A stretch of DNA of 64,000 bases, taken from contig NC_081146.1 of the NCBI RefSeq assembly GCF_958295425.1, positions 18,175,458 to 18,239,457 of the forward strand, given 5' to 3'. This DNA comes from Solea solea (lineage: Eukaryota; Chordata; Actinopteri; Pleuronectiformes; Soleidae). Under the pieces are notes generated by a model, which did not search any database, was not told the origin of the DNA, and was given only the letters and a program-made list of their open reading frames with translations. Of this stretch, positions 51,812 through 63,790 are shown one piece after another. The position numbers were made by a program, and so were the translations under genes. How positions within the stretch are numbered: the first letter of the stretch is position 1; every line of letters starts with the position of its first letter.

Positions 51812-53493
51812 AACGTGACAGTAAACATGAATGTGCTCATACCTGTCAATATACCTTTTCGTCTCAGTCCGACAGTACAGGGAAGCGAGGAGTATGCAGT
51901 GAAGTGAGAACAGACTATTTGTACTTATGCCATAAGGTGCTGGATCTGTTTCTAGTCGCTTGGCACTCTGAATTACAGATTTGATGACAGTCGTGGGCGA
52001 GCCCAAAGAGTTCAGCAGAAAAGCGGAGGAGAAAAAAAAGTGAGTACAGGAGAGGAGCCATTTGTTCCAATTCTCTCTCTCTCTCTCTCTCTCTCGCCTC
52101 TTCTCAGCAATCTCTCACAATCCAACTTTAGGTTGCACCTAATCACATGACGCCTCACTTCTGTCTCCTACAATCACAATCCGAGTCCCATTTTATGTCA
52201 TTGCTAGTCATTCTCCAGCCTCGTCAAACGGCAGTGCATCTCTTTGCGCGAGCTGTGCTGCATTCCTTCTCTCCCGCGGTATCAGAGGTGACTGGGGGAT
52301 TTATAGAGATGCCTGGCAGCACAGGTGATGCTTTAAATTAGTGCTATTGCTGCTAAATAATTTGTTACACTCCCTTCTTTCCACCATCACAGCTAATAGC
52401 CATTTTCATTAAATACCTCTCGGCACCATTTATATATATATATGTAGCATCTTTATTCTGAAACCTTAAAATCCATCTGTTTTTCAGACACATTGTTACG
52501 TTGGACAGACGAGGAAAGTGCAGGGATCGTGTTTTCTCTCCATTTGGTGTGTTTGAAAATCTGCATAATGCTGTATTATTATCATCTCACATACACACTT
52601 TGGAGATTATACAGCAGATACTCTGTGAATCAATGACCAGACATTCTTTTAAACATAAACAGTTCCTGAGCATAATGAAAATCTCACACTCAGCTCCACA
52701 GGTCAATATCATACTCGCATACTATAGTGGTACTATACGGGGCTGCTGTTGTTGCAGGAAACTCTATTAATTTAACTTAATTTGAATCAAAACATTACAC
52801 ACTCATTTATGTATTGATTAGCTCAGCCTCAGGCGCTTCATACTTGTTTACCAGATATGTAAAATTGCATGCGAGTCGATGATGAAACAGGCTCGGTCCT
52901 CTTTATCTTGAAAAAAACAATGCAGCACATGTTTTTCAAGCCATCAAAGTGATTATAGTGGTTTAACTGACTTTTGTATATAGATATTTCAGCTAAAAGG
53001 CTCCTACATCCCTATAATGGGTTGAAAAAAAAACAAGGCAATTCACCAAAAGTCACTTAATTGGTAATAGGATTGGCATCGTGTTCCCTTTTTTTTTTTT
53101 TTTTTCTTGGGGAATTCTGATCCCTGCAGAGTTATGTTTTCTTAACTTGCACACAGTATCATCACTGGTCATCCTGAATGCTGCCTGTCTTTGGGGAAAT
53201 ACAACAGTAATGCTGTATTATTGTGACAGCTGTATGTGTCTGATTTTCCCCATAAGCCTGCAAAAATAACATGGCTCTTGTGAATCAGGAAAATCATGTT
53301 ATTACATTTGGGTCTCAAAGAAATCCCTCTGCACTCGATACCAGAGAGGTGGCAGTTTCCAGATGATTACTAAGATCGAGGACGTTTTCTTTTTTTGAGA
53401 AAGTCACATTCGCCTGTCCAGAGTCCAGCAGAGGCTCCTCCCATGGTCTTTTATCATTTGTTCACGTTTTCTGACGCTTTGTTCATCAGTGGG
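51812..53493. other. Convergent intergenic gap and KLHL32 3' UTR
   Basis: The 3' ends of MMS22L and KLHL32 face each other across about 2 kb. A minus-strand AATAAA (TTTATT at 52452-52457) could end KLHL32, giving a 3' UTR near 1 kb. A CT run (52074-52095) and short poly-T are present. No other gene was seen. Confidence 0.45.
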
Positions 53494-56400
53494 TTAAACG
53501 GCACCTATTCTGTGATGAGGGACTTGTAGAGTTTGTAGGTTTGGGCAGGTGAAGTATGGAGCAGGCAGGAAACAAGTTGCTATACCGTTGGAGGCGAACG
53601 GCAACGTTGGCCCGTAGAAAACCTCCTCCTTCCCCTCCGTGCTCAGATCCAGCACCTGCAAACAAGACATAGGTGTTCTAATAGATTCCCTTCACTGAAA
53701 CTTTTTGGAAATATGGCACAGGCATTCATGTTACAATAGCAGTTTTTGGCACCGTCGTCCAGTCTGCCCTGAAGTTGACTCTGATATCCTGACTGTTTTC
53801 CTCTAGCAACGCCACATGAGGGGTAATTACATGCAAAGATTAATAATACAACACGCTAATAACTCGTTTTATGGGTGAAATCTCAGAGGGTCAAGGTCAG
53901 AGAGGTCTAAATGTTTGTTGTTTGTTTCTAACTTATTAATATTCATAAATAATTATACAAATTCATCTTACTTTTAAGCCTGAATGTCTAAATCTAAATA
54001 TACTGTCATCAGTTCTGAACATCAGTGTTTATTTGGTACTGCAGGAGCACAATATGTTTATTTGACTATGTCAAAATATTTGATAGTTGAATACATTCGT
54101 TCCAATAAATCTTTTTAACATTTTCTCACGCCTTCACTGTTACGGACGGATCCACTTTGTTAAAAATGTGAGTTAAAATGAGTCTCAGCCTCGGCTCCGC
54201 GCTGAAACAACACAAGACGTATGATGTATGTCTGCGCAGTCGATATTTCATAATTAGCCTACCGCTGTTTCACCTCGCTGTATGAGCAGCATATGAATCT
54301 ACCACAGAATAACTTATTCGTGCCACATAGTATCTGTGAATTGTGAAGTATCAGAGAGTTGATCGATAAGTCTCACCTGAATGCACGCCAGAGGCTCGTT
54401 GGTCCAAATGGAGTACCCTCCAACCACATAGATCCTGTCATCATGGACAGCGATGCCGGACTCGTTTTGACCTGGGGAGGACAGAGCCGACACAATGCTT
54501 CACTGTGCCACGCAGAGGGCATTCTGACAATATGACTCTCCATGTCCCCCAGGAGACAGAGAGGGAGATAAATAGTGGGAGACAGGGGGGCGAGGGCAAG
54601 ACGGTATGGAGATTTAAGATTGTAAGCTGCTGTTCTCTTCTGTGTGACTTTGTCTCAAACTTTCACAGACGCAATAGGAGGAAAGGAATATAAGGTCACG
54701 TGAACTTTAAACCCTGGCAGTCTTCATAAAAGGTGAAAGCAGAGCACTATACTCAATATAAGCACATCCTACTGCATGGAGATGACACTGTATCCAGTGT
54801 CTGTGCTCTATTCCCGATAGAAGGTTTTCAGTTCTATTACTTCTATTTCTAATCCACATTAAATACTCTGCACTAAGTTTAACTTGAGTTTGACACTTGG
54901 CTAATTCTGCTTCGTCAACACTGTTCTTTTCTGACGCAGCCAAAGTAGCTGCAACCGACTGTCACGTTGGCTCCCGCTGACAAGTCGACTGAAAACGATG
55001 GTAAAAAGAAAATAAGAATTTCAATTTTAAACTCTGCTTTCCAGCTCTGTTTTTGTTTTTGGCAAACTACCACCAGGCTCTTTAGCTGCTTTATAGTCCA
55101 CAGTGTTACTGTGGTGCAGTTAGATCAGAGCTGCAGTAGGCAGAATCACTGGTGAGTTTCAACCACAGGTAATTAAAATACACACTTACAGCTCTCTGTC
55201 CTGAGCTCCTCTTATCTAATGACTTGAGGCAATCACTCCATCTCTGAAACTCACTGGAAAATACTGTGTAGATTTCCAGAAACTTTCCATGGGAACTTTA
55301 GTTGGGGAATTTTGTAAGGGATCTGCATTCAGAGGTTCTCTCTCTGAACTGTGATTGGACACGAAGTCCCCCGTCACTAACATGTGTCCTGATTGGTCAA
55401 AGCCTCGCACGACACTTGCATATTTAGCTGTGCAGCTGTAAACGGAGCCCAGAAGTGTTCTGCCCTCTCTTAGATCATGTGATTTACATGATGCTGAAAG
55501 GTCATTATGGAATCATTGATCTATAATGCCAAAAACATTTCCAGCTTACTCCACCTGTGATTCATGTTCACGTCTTCACACGAGGTGAAAGACACCGTAA
55601 ATCTCTGTAGAGCTGAGGAAAACTGCACGTAATAATTCTCTGGATGTGTCGGCAGCGAGCAACCGCTTTCAAATGCAAGTTAAGAAATTGGAAGTACATT
55701 ATTGCGGAAGTTTTCCAACTGGGAATTCACGCCAAAAGCAGCCAGGCAACGGGTCACTCATATACTGTACACTGTGTTTTATTGTCCATTTTCCTACGAA
55801 TGGGAACATGATGCACAAATTTGATATCACGTTCTATTGAAGAGGACCTGAAACTGGTGAAAAACTGGATAATAGACTTCAATTCAATTTATTCTTATTA
55901 TTGGGTTGGACTGTGTCCACTTTTAATATATGGTCTATGGTCTAACACTCAGCCATGAAGGATTTGGATGTTGTTCATGTTCACATGTGTGAATCCTTCA
56001 CTTCACCCACCTGTGAGGAGGCTGAAGGAGCAGCGAGTCCACTGGTCCTGGTCCATGTTGTACGAGTCGATGTGGCGGACGAGGATGCGGTCGTTGTTGT
56101 AGTCCAGGTCATTGCCACCTAGCACGTAGAGCTGTCGTCTCACTGCCGCCATGACGTGGTAAACTCGCCTCTGCAGCATCGGACTGCGGGCCAACCACTG
56201 GTCCTGAGGAGGAGGAGGAGGAGGTGGTGGTGAAGAGTGGATAAGGTGGTTAAAGCAGATGGAAGGGAAGAAGTGAAAAAGAGAAAGTGATGTGATGCAG
56301 ATGAGACATAGTACGTAGAGGGAGGGAGGGAGGGAGCGAGGGGGTGGAAAAGGGAAGGCGGATGAATAAGAAGATTAATATTTAAGCATATCCATGCATG

Positions 56401-56844
56401 GGTAATTGATGTATGCTCAGTGCTAGATAAATAACGTGACACTAGAGCTCTGGTTTGTACTAATGACTTCCCTCCCTATTTCTAATCATATGTTTCAGCC
56501 ACTCCATTTTACACCGAGCATCCCTGCTCATTTCACTAAGTGTGCTGAAGCTTATTTTGTGTCGGTGTGTGTGTGCATGTGTGGGAGCGTGTGCGCTTGA
56601 TTGAGGCAGAGAATGAGAGTGTGTGTGTGTGTGTGTGTCTCTGCTGGGAGCTGACGGGTGGCCATCTGTTGAGGGTAGAGTGGGTGGGGGTTGCTGTTGC
56701 TCTGGCAGGTGAATGTAGATTCATGGTGAATACAAATGAGACTCTCGCCCGCTCTCTTTCACTACCTTCTCTGCTTCCAACACCGGCAAACACGGACCCA
56801 TATGGATATACACCTTACACTTATACACACTGCATTCCTCCATG

Positions 56845-56903
<59 letters not shown>

Positions 56904-56951
56904 TATATGTATATATGTATATGTATATATATATACACATATATATGTATA

Positions 56952-57010
<59 letters not shown>

Positions 57011-60000
57011 TATATATATCATATATATGATTATATATATTCTAAAGTAAGCTGCGGTGAGTTTCAGAAACTCTTATCTGGCTTTCTTTCTTTCCTGGGT
57101 GACTTTGGTTTCATTTCATTTCCATATGGTGTGAAAATCAATTAGTACACCCTGGCCTTGTTGTGTAATCCATCACCGTAAACATAAGGTCTGCATTAAT
57201 GCTCTAAAAAACACTGATGTCTTTCAAGTGTGGCGTAGATTTTCAAAAATGGCGCCGCATGACATCACAACATTACCGTTACACGAGTGAAACCAAACGC
57301 AGCCTTAGCGTTCACTGTCAACTCAATTGTACTTCGATATACTATATATGTGTCAGTATTCAAAGGTCTCAGAGAACTTTGTGTGGATGAAATAAATATC
57401 TTCTTACTGTGGGAAAAAACTGTAGCAGAGAAAGAGGAGAGCAGTACAGTAGAACTCCTCCAGGACTGCTACTTTGTTTTGCAGGGAGATAAGTGAAAGC
57501 AGTAGGCAACGTGAACATGCTTTGCACAAGCAAACCCATATATGTGAAGTTCTGTGGACTCTCTTAACTAAATACTTTGCATTTGTATCATGGTTGTTTT
57601 ATGTGTTTTTGTGTGGGAAGCACGCGCAAAACTTTTCTCACAAAAATGTTTTATAAATTGTTTTTGAGAAGGACTTTAGTGGCATTTATAAGAGGACAGA
57701 TTTAAAAAAAAAAAATAATCTATATATTAAATGACTGTATTTCTTCACCTCAGTAGGAGAGCGGCTGAACAAAACTGAAAACTTGTCAACTGTTTTAACA
57801 AATATTTGACATTTGTTGACCTTGTCCGCCCCACGACCCTCATGTGGAGGATAAAGCGGTAGAAGACGGATGGATGCTTTTACAGTGTTAGCCAATGAGT
57901 GAACTTGTCTTGCTGTGTAAACTGCCAATGGCGTCGTGGTTACCTGTTCTGGATCATACACCATTAGTCGATTCTGGTACTGAGCTGTGTTCGTCACCCC
58001 ACCTGTAACACAAACAAACAGCAGCCTGGGATTTTATCAGAAAGGAAAAAAAATATGCAGGAAACAGTAAACGTGAGTGTACATGAATGTATGCATCTGT
58101 GTGTGGAGAATGAAGGTAAAAAAATTATGCCTGCAGGAGAATGGCTGTCCATCTCCCTCATATTGTGTACCTGAGACCCACAGCAGGTTGTCAGCCACAC
58201 AGCCGGCGTGGCAGGACAGTGAGCGGTCAAAGGGTTGGACAAACATCCATTTGTTCCTCTTGGGACAGTAGCGCTCCACAGAAGGCAGCACCTGCCTCAG
58301 CTCGTTCCTGCCCCCCACTGCATACAGGTACTGACCCAGAGCTCCCAGAACAAAGTGCTCTCTGCAGGCCTTCATGGGCGCTATTTCAGTCCATCGGTTG
58401 CCCCTGGGGTCGTACCTACAGGCCGTCCTTACAGCGCACGTCCTCCCGGTGGCGTGCTCCACCTCACCGCCCACAACAAATAGGAAGTTTCCCATGACCG
58501 CCACACAGTGGTGGCTGCGGCCAGTGGGCATGGGTGCCAGCTCGCTCCAGTTGGACCCGCCTGCGACGCGCACATGGTCCTGCGCTGCCGGGTTGAAGTA
58601 CCGCAGCTCCCTGACTCTGCTCACCTCCCGCTTCCGTCCGCCAGCTATGTAAAGGGTGAGGGACTGGAAGCGCGGCCTGGTACGTGCCGACTGGCGCAGA
58701 GGCTGGGCAAAGGCGGCGTGATGGTAGTCTAGGGCCTCGTCCACCAGGGCGGCGGCAGTAGGACTGGACCGGACCAACGAGTGGCTGTTGGCAAGGTGGT
58801 GCAGGGTAGGGACGTCCATCAGGCCATAGCGGACATGTTGCAGAAGATCCTCGGTGTACTGGTAGCGACAGTCGTGTTCCAACCACAAAACGACCAACTA
58901 GAGGGAGCAAGAGAAAAGAAGTGTGATGACATCCCCACCTTTATGAAAAAGAATAGAGTAGTTAACTTGTTAAATCGGTTTTATGGACATCTATTGGCTT
59001 GTTGAGGCTGAGGCAAGCCCACACACACACACACACACACATTTTTTAATCAGCAGCATTCAATATGGAAACTGTAAATATCCACAGGCATCCTCTGTTT
59101 AATGCAGGCAAACACTGAAGGAATCCAGTGAAGGAATTTAATTGAACTTGAGAGCAGAGCGAGGTTATTTAGCTGCAACAAGGTGTAAATGTGGGCAAGA
59201 TGACTGAAGATCACTGATGCCATTACCCGGGAAAACAAAGCGGGCTTGAGGAAAGTTAGTGCCTGTTAAACAAAGGCGAGTTTTGAGTCCAATGGAAAAC
59301 AACAACAAGGATGACCGCGGATAAACATTGGATACAAATCACAGTCTTACAACGGAAACCATCACACGGCCTTTGGTGAATGATGTGTGCACAAAAGCTT
59401 CCCTTTATTTCCTCTTCAATCAGCACTTAAACTGTGAATATGCAACAAACATGCAAGACAGGATTGTCCTTTTGTGATATCAGTGCCACCCTCCTGCCTC
59501 TACCTCTGTTTCTTTATCGCTCACCCTGCCTCTCTCTCTCTTCCTCATAGCTCTGAAGTGACAGTGTGTGTGTGTGTCTGCACAATGGCAGCTGACTGTG
59601 AAGGTCACGCTGCATCACACAACTTCCTCGGGGCACAGAATAAATCAACTCCTTCTCCCTCCTTCCTCTCTGTATTGAAAGAGAAAGTGGGGAAAAGAGG
59701 GAGAGGGGAGAGAGAGAGAGAGAGAATGTGTGTGTATGTGTGAGTGAGGGGAAGAAATAGTGAGAGAGAACCATAAAGGGAGGGAGGAAGCTACAGAAGG
59801 GCAGAGCAAAGGATGGCAGAAAAAAGACCCCCAAAAAAACAAAGCCAGTGAAAATGTGATTTCCAGAGCATGAGAGACCCAAAGAAAACTCTGAGTGACA
59901 ATGACTGACGGCCAAGCGATATCTCTCCTGTATTGGTGTGCACAGACCCCCACCCAACACCTCCTCACACCCCCACTCTTTCGAAACGACAGCCCTCGCT

Positions 60001-61494
60001 TGCCATTCGCTTCCGTCTGATGCCCAAATTAACCTTCTGGGCGAAGTGAAGGAGGCCCAAAGCAGCCTAATCAGAGGCTGATTATGGCAGCGGCGGCTGG
60101 CTAAAGGGTCAGGGTAATTGTGCCATCAGAGGCCTGATTGTTTTCAATCAGACGGGCGGCCGAGTGACAGCTGGGGGATTGGGGCCCTGATGGAGCCGCA
60201 GTGGGCCTAATCAGAGAAGAGAAGGAGAGAGGGAGAGAGATCTGGCGGTGGAGGTGGAGGGGTGTGGGAGGATGGGAGGCTGATTGGTGCAAATGAACAG
60301 TCAAAACGGCAAAGTCTCCAACCTGCACTGCCGCTTCACTTCCACAGTCCAAGCACTTCATCACGCGCGCACTCGCACTTAAATGCATCGACTGACGGTC
60401 TCTCGCACGCAGCGACACATCCAGAAGCATGCTATGATGTGGAGATGGGAGTGTTAAAGAGATAGTTCACTTTTTGTATGAGGTATTGACTCGTTATGAA
60501 GACTGACATGGCCAAGTGCCCTGCTGAAGGAGCAGCCGCTTCCATGATCTGGCCTGGACACGCGGATGCCAGCAGACATGGAAGGAAAAGCAGATTTTTG
60601 GTGATTAAACAAAAAGGCTCACCTAACACAAATCGACACCTGCTTCTGTCTTCAGTGTCTTAGAAATATGTTTGTCACATCCTTTCCTGACACATTGTAA
60701 ACCACTTTCTTTCCAGCAATTTCCAGGGACTTTTTAAACTCACAGGGACACAGGACGTGCTGTTCTCCTGCTGCCTAATTTGGTAAGTTTGTGTCATTGA
60801 GGTCACTTCAAACAATCAGTTTTCATGTTTCCAGAAAAGAAAAAAAACGATTTTTCAGATATCATAGACTTAAGCAGGTATAGATCAGTGACTAAAATCT
60901 GTCTTTCCATCCGTCCCCACAGGCAGTCATGTTAGAATTTGGAGCTAGTGTCGATAATGTGTCAAAACTACCATGAACTATCCCTTTAAGTTGTTTATTT
61001 GTGTTATAAGTTGACCCATGCAATTCTGCAAGAGCGTGAGTGTTGTTATTAATCAAAACATCGCGTGAACACTACACATTTAATCTGCATCTCCTCATGT
61101 CTCTGGTTGCAAGGAAATCCTGGGACCTGCCAACACACATGTTCTGCCTCATAAGGACCAGGTTTTGGTCTCCATGAGGACTACTGTCCTGACAATGTCA
61201 GTGTTTATAGAGTTAGAAAGAGGTAAGAAATACAAGTACGTACACACACACACACACATGCTCGCACACTTCCACTACCTTCCATATCTCCTCCTCACTC
61301 AGGGAGGTGAGGCGGTCGCTCTTCAGCACCTCCCTGAGGAGGCGGTAGGGCAGCTGCAGGGCCTCTTCCTGTCGGCTCTGGCTCAGCTCAGACAGATGCT
61401 CCACCAGGAAGCCCACCACGGCCTCCTCCAAGGTGGGGAGGTGGAACAGGTCAGCCACGCGGTACAGTTCCAGGTAGTTCACGCTGCCCAGTTC
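53494..61494 (-). CDS. KLHL32: KLHL32, BACK-kelch protein, six 3'-terminal coding exons (5' end off the right edge)
   Basis: KLHL32 is a little-studied BTB-BACK-kelch protein, presumed to recruit substrates to CUL3 ubiquitin ligases. In transcript order the exons are 61279-61494, 58171-58897, 57944-58002, 56011-56203, 54377-54471 and 53494-53655. All are GT-AG and in phase, giving 483 residues and a stop. The first exon carries the BACK segment ([20 protein letters not shown], then [13 protein letters not shown]). The 727-nt exon holds the rest of BACK and the early kelch blades ([34 protein letters not shown]). Later exons give [53 protein letters not shown] and a terminal VPHHRIGAV. The human protein has about 620 residues, so about 137 N-terminal residues (BTB domain and start of BACK) lie outside. 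Identity to human is very high in the kelch part. The gene converges on MMS22L, as in human. Confidence 0.96.
55465..55545 (+). repeat. Dispersed repeat shared with 6690-6795, copy 2
   Basis: CCTCTCTTAGATCATGTGAT, TTACATGATGCTGAAAGG, CATTGATC and ATAATGCCAAAA match the first copy with about one mismatch in five by eye. Confidence 0.6.
55690..55945 (-). repeat. GACCATAGACCATATAT dispersed repeat, copy 2 (inverted)
   Basis: On the minus strand it starts GACCATAGACCATATATTAA, AAGTGGACACAGTCC and continues with CAGGTCCTCTTCAATAGAAC. It is a partial copy in an intron of KLHL32. Confidence 0.55.
56845..57041. repeat. (TA)n tract in KLHL32 intron
   Basis: A nearly 200-bp TA tract with a central CACATATATATGTATATATG segment, similar in architecture to the tract at 34118. 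Open frames through it are not genes. Confidence 0.97.
57821..57876 (+). repeat. SINE/LINE-tail-type repeat, copy 3 (short 3' fragment)
   Basis: Only the end of the family is present (CCGCCCCACGACCCTCATGT, then GGAGGATAAAGCGGTAGAAG), within the KLHL32 intron just left of the exon at 57944. Confidence 0.6.
59990..60300. promoter_or_regulatory. KLHL32: AATCAG-rich island in KLHL32 intron
   Basis: Unique sequence in which AATCAG or its complement CTGATT occurs at least six times in about 220 bp: GCCTAATCAGAGGCTGATTA, GGCCTGATTG, TTCAATCAGACG, GGGCCTAATCAGAG and GGCTGATTGG. Such spaced repetition of one core is more like a transcription-factor cluster than a microsatellite. Confidence 0.33.
60454..60989. 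mobile_element. TTAA-flanked MITE with GATAGTTCA inverted ends
   Basis: The left end reads TTAAAGAGATAGTTCACTTT, and the right end read in reverse gives TTAAAGGGATAGTTCATGG. The two form an imperfect terminal inverted repeat of about 16 bases, each starting with TTAA. A TTAA border suggests a piggyBac-type or similar non-autonomous DNA element. The 536-bp body has no coding potential. It lies in the KLHL32 intron between the exons at 58171-58897 and 61279-61494. Confidence 0.7.
61150..61222 (-). repeat. Inverted fragment of the CTCATGGAGACC repeat
   Basis: Read on the minus strand it gives ACACTGACATTGTCAGGACA, GTAGTCCTCATGGAGACC and AAAACCTGGTCC, matching 13745-13810. A CA microsatellite follows at 61240. 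Confidence 0.55.
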
Positions 61495-63082
61495 CTGCAG
61501 GATGAATAAATAAAGTCAATCATGGTCGCTAATAGAAATAACCTATACAGTAATACAATGACAGCATAACTCATCCTCTCATTGAAAAAAAAATCATGAA
61601 ACGGTAACAGCTCCTGTCTGTCCTCTAAATTGTGATATGTGTGCACAAAATATTTATGTTTCAAATTGAATTTCATTAGTGCTAACAAACGATGTCATAA
61701 TCATAAATACTTTAAATGTGCTTAAATGCTCCTTACGGCAAAACCCAACCCTTAAGCAAAACCCTTTTGATTCTTGTTTCTGTAGGAGAATACCACATAT
61801 GCTGCACGTGAGATGATTGTGATTCCCACAGTTGGACGTCAAAATAAGCTGTGAGCAAATGTGGACACAGACGAGAGGAGGAAAAGGAGCAATGCAATAA
61901 AAATGAGGTCTGACTAGTGGAATAAGACTGCCATCTTCTGGCTGTCCTGCACACGCATCAGCGAGTGCATCTCCTCCGAGTGCCATTCACCCTAGAATAA
62001 TGCAACATCTCAATATCCACGATTAATTGAATCGGAATATATAACATTTAAATGAACTTTAAAGTTAATATTGAAATTATGAATGATGTAGAAACATCAA
62101 CTACACACACGGCAAGTGACACTGTTTCACTTGAAAGTCAAGGACTTATAGAAATACACAGTCAAGTGGGGTATTGAGCAGCTCTTCAGTATCCAATTAA
62201 GTTAATTCCGCACATGAGCATCCATCATATTGGTGGATGGAAGTGGGTGATTGTGATCGGCCGATATATCTACTTACTCAGTCAGAGGGTGCAGTGTGTA
62301 TTGGTAAATCGATGTTATTGGTCTGGGCCCTACCTACTATTATTGACCCGAGCCAAACAGCACTTTCATCAGTCAACTGCCGAGTGTGACTCGTGCGATG
62401 AGTGCACACATGCGGCATGTTAATCTGTTAAAGAGATGACCAAACACAAAAACTCATGGCTTATTCATCGGGGTGTTGCTGTTCAGATTAACATATTTGC
62501 TGATCAACACAAACTGAAATAATAAAAAAAAAACATGAGGCTTTTCCAGCCACCAGGTGGCACAGTAGAGCAAAAGTTTACCTTTTTGATTAAAAAGATT
62601 GGTCTGGTAACTGGATCTGAGGACACTATCACTATTCACAAGATAAAACAACACATGGAATCATTACAGTAGCAACACAAAGGCAACAAATGTAAAGGAG
62701 TTCATTATTAAACTGTGTGTAAAATAGCTGCATGTAGTTCTACAACAGCTTCAGTCTGATTTGTTTTCATCCACAACAGTTTTTGGTCTCCGGCAGACTA
62801 ATAATAATAATATACAGGGAAAAGGCAACAGGATGACCTAGTTCACGAGGAGCTCTGGCACCTTCGCTGACTCATATCAAACCTGCTAAATGAAAGCAAC
62901 AGAATCTGACCAGAGGACCTTTTTTGTCCCCTTCCCTTAATCTCCCTGTGCACGAGGACACACTGATAATCAGTGGCGCTTTGCTGTGTTGTGATTATAT
63001 TTGACAGTAAAGTTGGGAGTGATATTTAGCTCGGAGGGGGATGTACATCAGCACAAAAAGAAAACCATGAAACTGGGACAAC
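61495..63082. other. KLHL32: KLHL32 intron, 5' part of the gene not in the window
   Basis: I looked on the minus strand for the exon that should encode the end of the BTB domain (a peptide ending near CSHYLIQ in human) and found none. The sequence is AT-rich and unique, without long open frames of interest. Confidence 0.5.
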
Positions 63083-63128
63083 ACTAGCCTGACTCTGCCA
63101 AAAGATCATATAAATCCACCTACTGGCA
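63083..63128 (+). repeat. Fragment of the repeat family seen at 4040
   Basis: CACTAGCCTGACTCTGCC and AAATCCACCTACTGGCAG follow the AAGACTGGAAAC block in full-length copies as I remember them. It is short, so confidence is moderate. Confidence 0.4.
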
Positions 63129-63415
63129 GCTCAAGCAGCCTCTGATGAATGCGCTAGCCTACATTTGATCAGAGGAACAATCCTCCAAACTGTCAGTTTA
63201 CCCAGGCAGGAAATAAGCAGAAAAAACACACAGTATAACACTTGCTTTCTCAAGCACAACTTGTTTTGTTACAGATTGTGTTGCTTTGGGATGCAGCTAA
63301 CCGACCTATGGCTAGTTTGTGCTAAGTTAAACAAAGAGAAATATCTCAAAAGGTGTACATTTACATGTTTGTTATAGACTGTAAAAACAGTGGTTTCTTG
63401 TCATCATATACTGCA

Positions 63416-63564
63416 AGGTTTCTCAATCCTGCCCGCTCCAACACACCTGATTCAAATAAAGGGCTCGTTATCAGGTTTCTGCTGGGGTTGCTGATTAGCT
63501 GATCATTTGAATCAGGTGTGTTTGGAGCAGGGAAACATCTAGAACATGCAGGGCAGTGGGTCTG
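63416..63564. mobile_element. Palindromic MITE (CACACCTGATTCAAAT family)
   Basis: The left arm has CTCCAACACACCTGATTCAA and the right arm has TTTGAATCAGGTGTGTTTGG followed by AGCAGGGAAACATCTAGAAC. They are inverted copies around a centre that contains CTGATTAGCTGATCA. This foldback is a familiar, abundant short DNA element in fish. The outer left arm looks shortened compared with the right. Confidence 0.7.
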
Positions 63565-63790
63565 ATATAAGATTTATTATTTCCCTTAGGGAAATTGTTT
63601 CTCTGCATTTGACCCATCCTAGAATTAGGTGTGGGCTGCCACACTGAGTAGCGCCCAGGGAGCAATGGGGGTTGGGTACCTTGCTCAGGAGTACCCCAGC
63701 CCTTTTGACCTGGTGGGGACTTGAACCGGTGATTTTCCAGTTACAAGCCAAGTTCCCTTTCCACTTGGCCACGGGTTGCTGATATAGTGT
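63565..63790. repeat. Dispersed fish repeat adjoining the MITE
   Basis: The sequence runs from TTTCCCTTAGGGAAATTG through GCATTTGACCCATCC, CCTTGCTCAGGAGTACC and CTTGAACCGGTGATTTTCC to CTTGGCCACGGGTTGC. I recognise the order CATTTGACCCATCC ... CTTGCTCA ... GAACC ... TTACAAGCC ... GGCCACGG as a common fish interspersed repeat, probably the tail of a SINE or LINE. I cannot name the family with certainty. Confidence 0.6.

Noticed and set aside
56567..57145. 192-residue open frame and its antisense partners
   Set aside because: They are translations of a TA microsatellite; isoleucine-tyrosine repeats are not a protein.
61654..61986. Minus-strand frame tested as the missing KLHL32 upstream exon
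   Set aside because: It has no similarity to the BTB/BACK sequence and lacks the expected LIQ end and donor.
63565..63790. tRNA-like look of CTTGAACCGGTGA with a possible acceptor arm
   Set aside because: No cloverleaf can be drawn; the block order matches a dispersed fish repeat instead.
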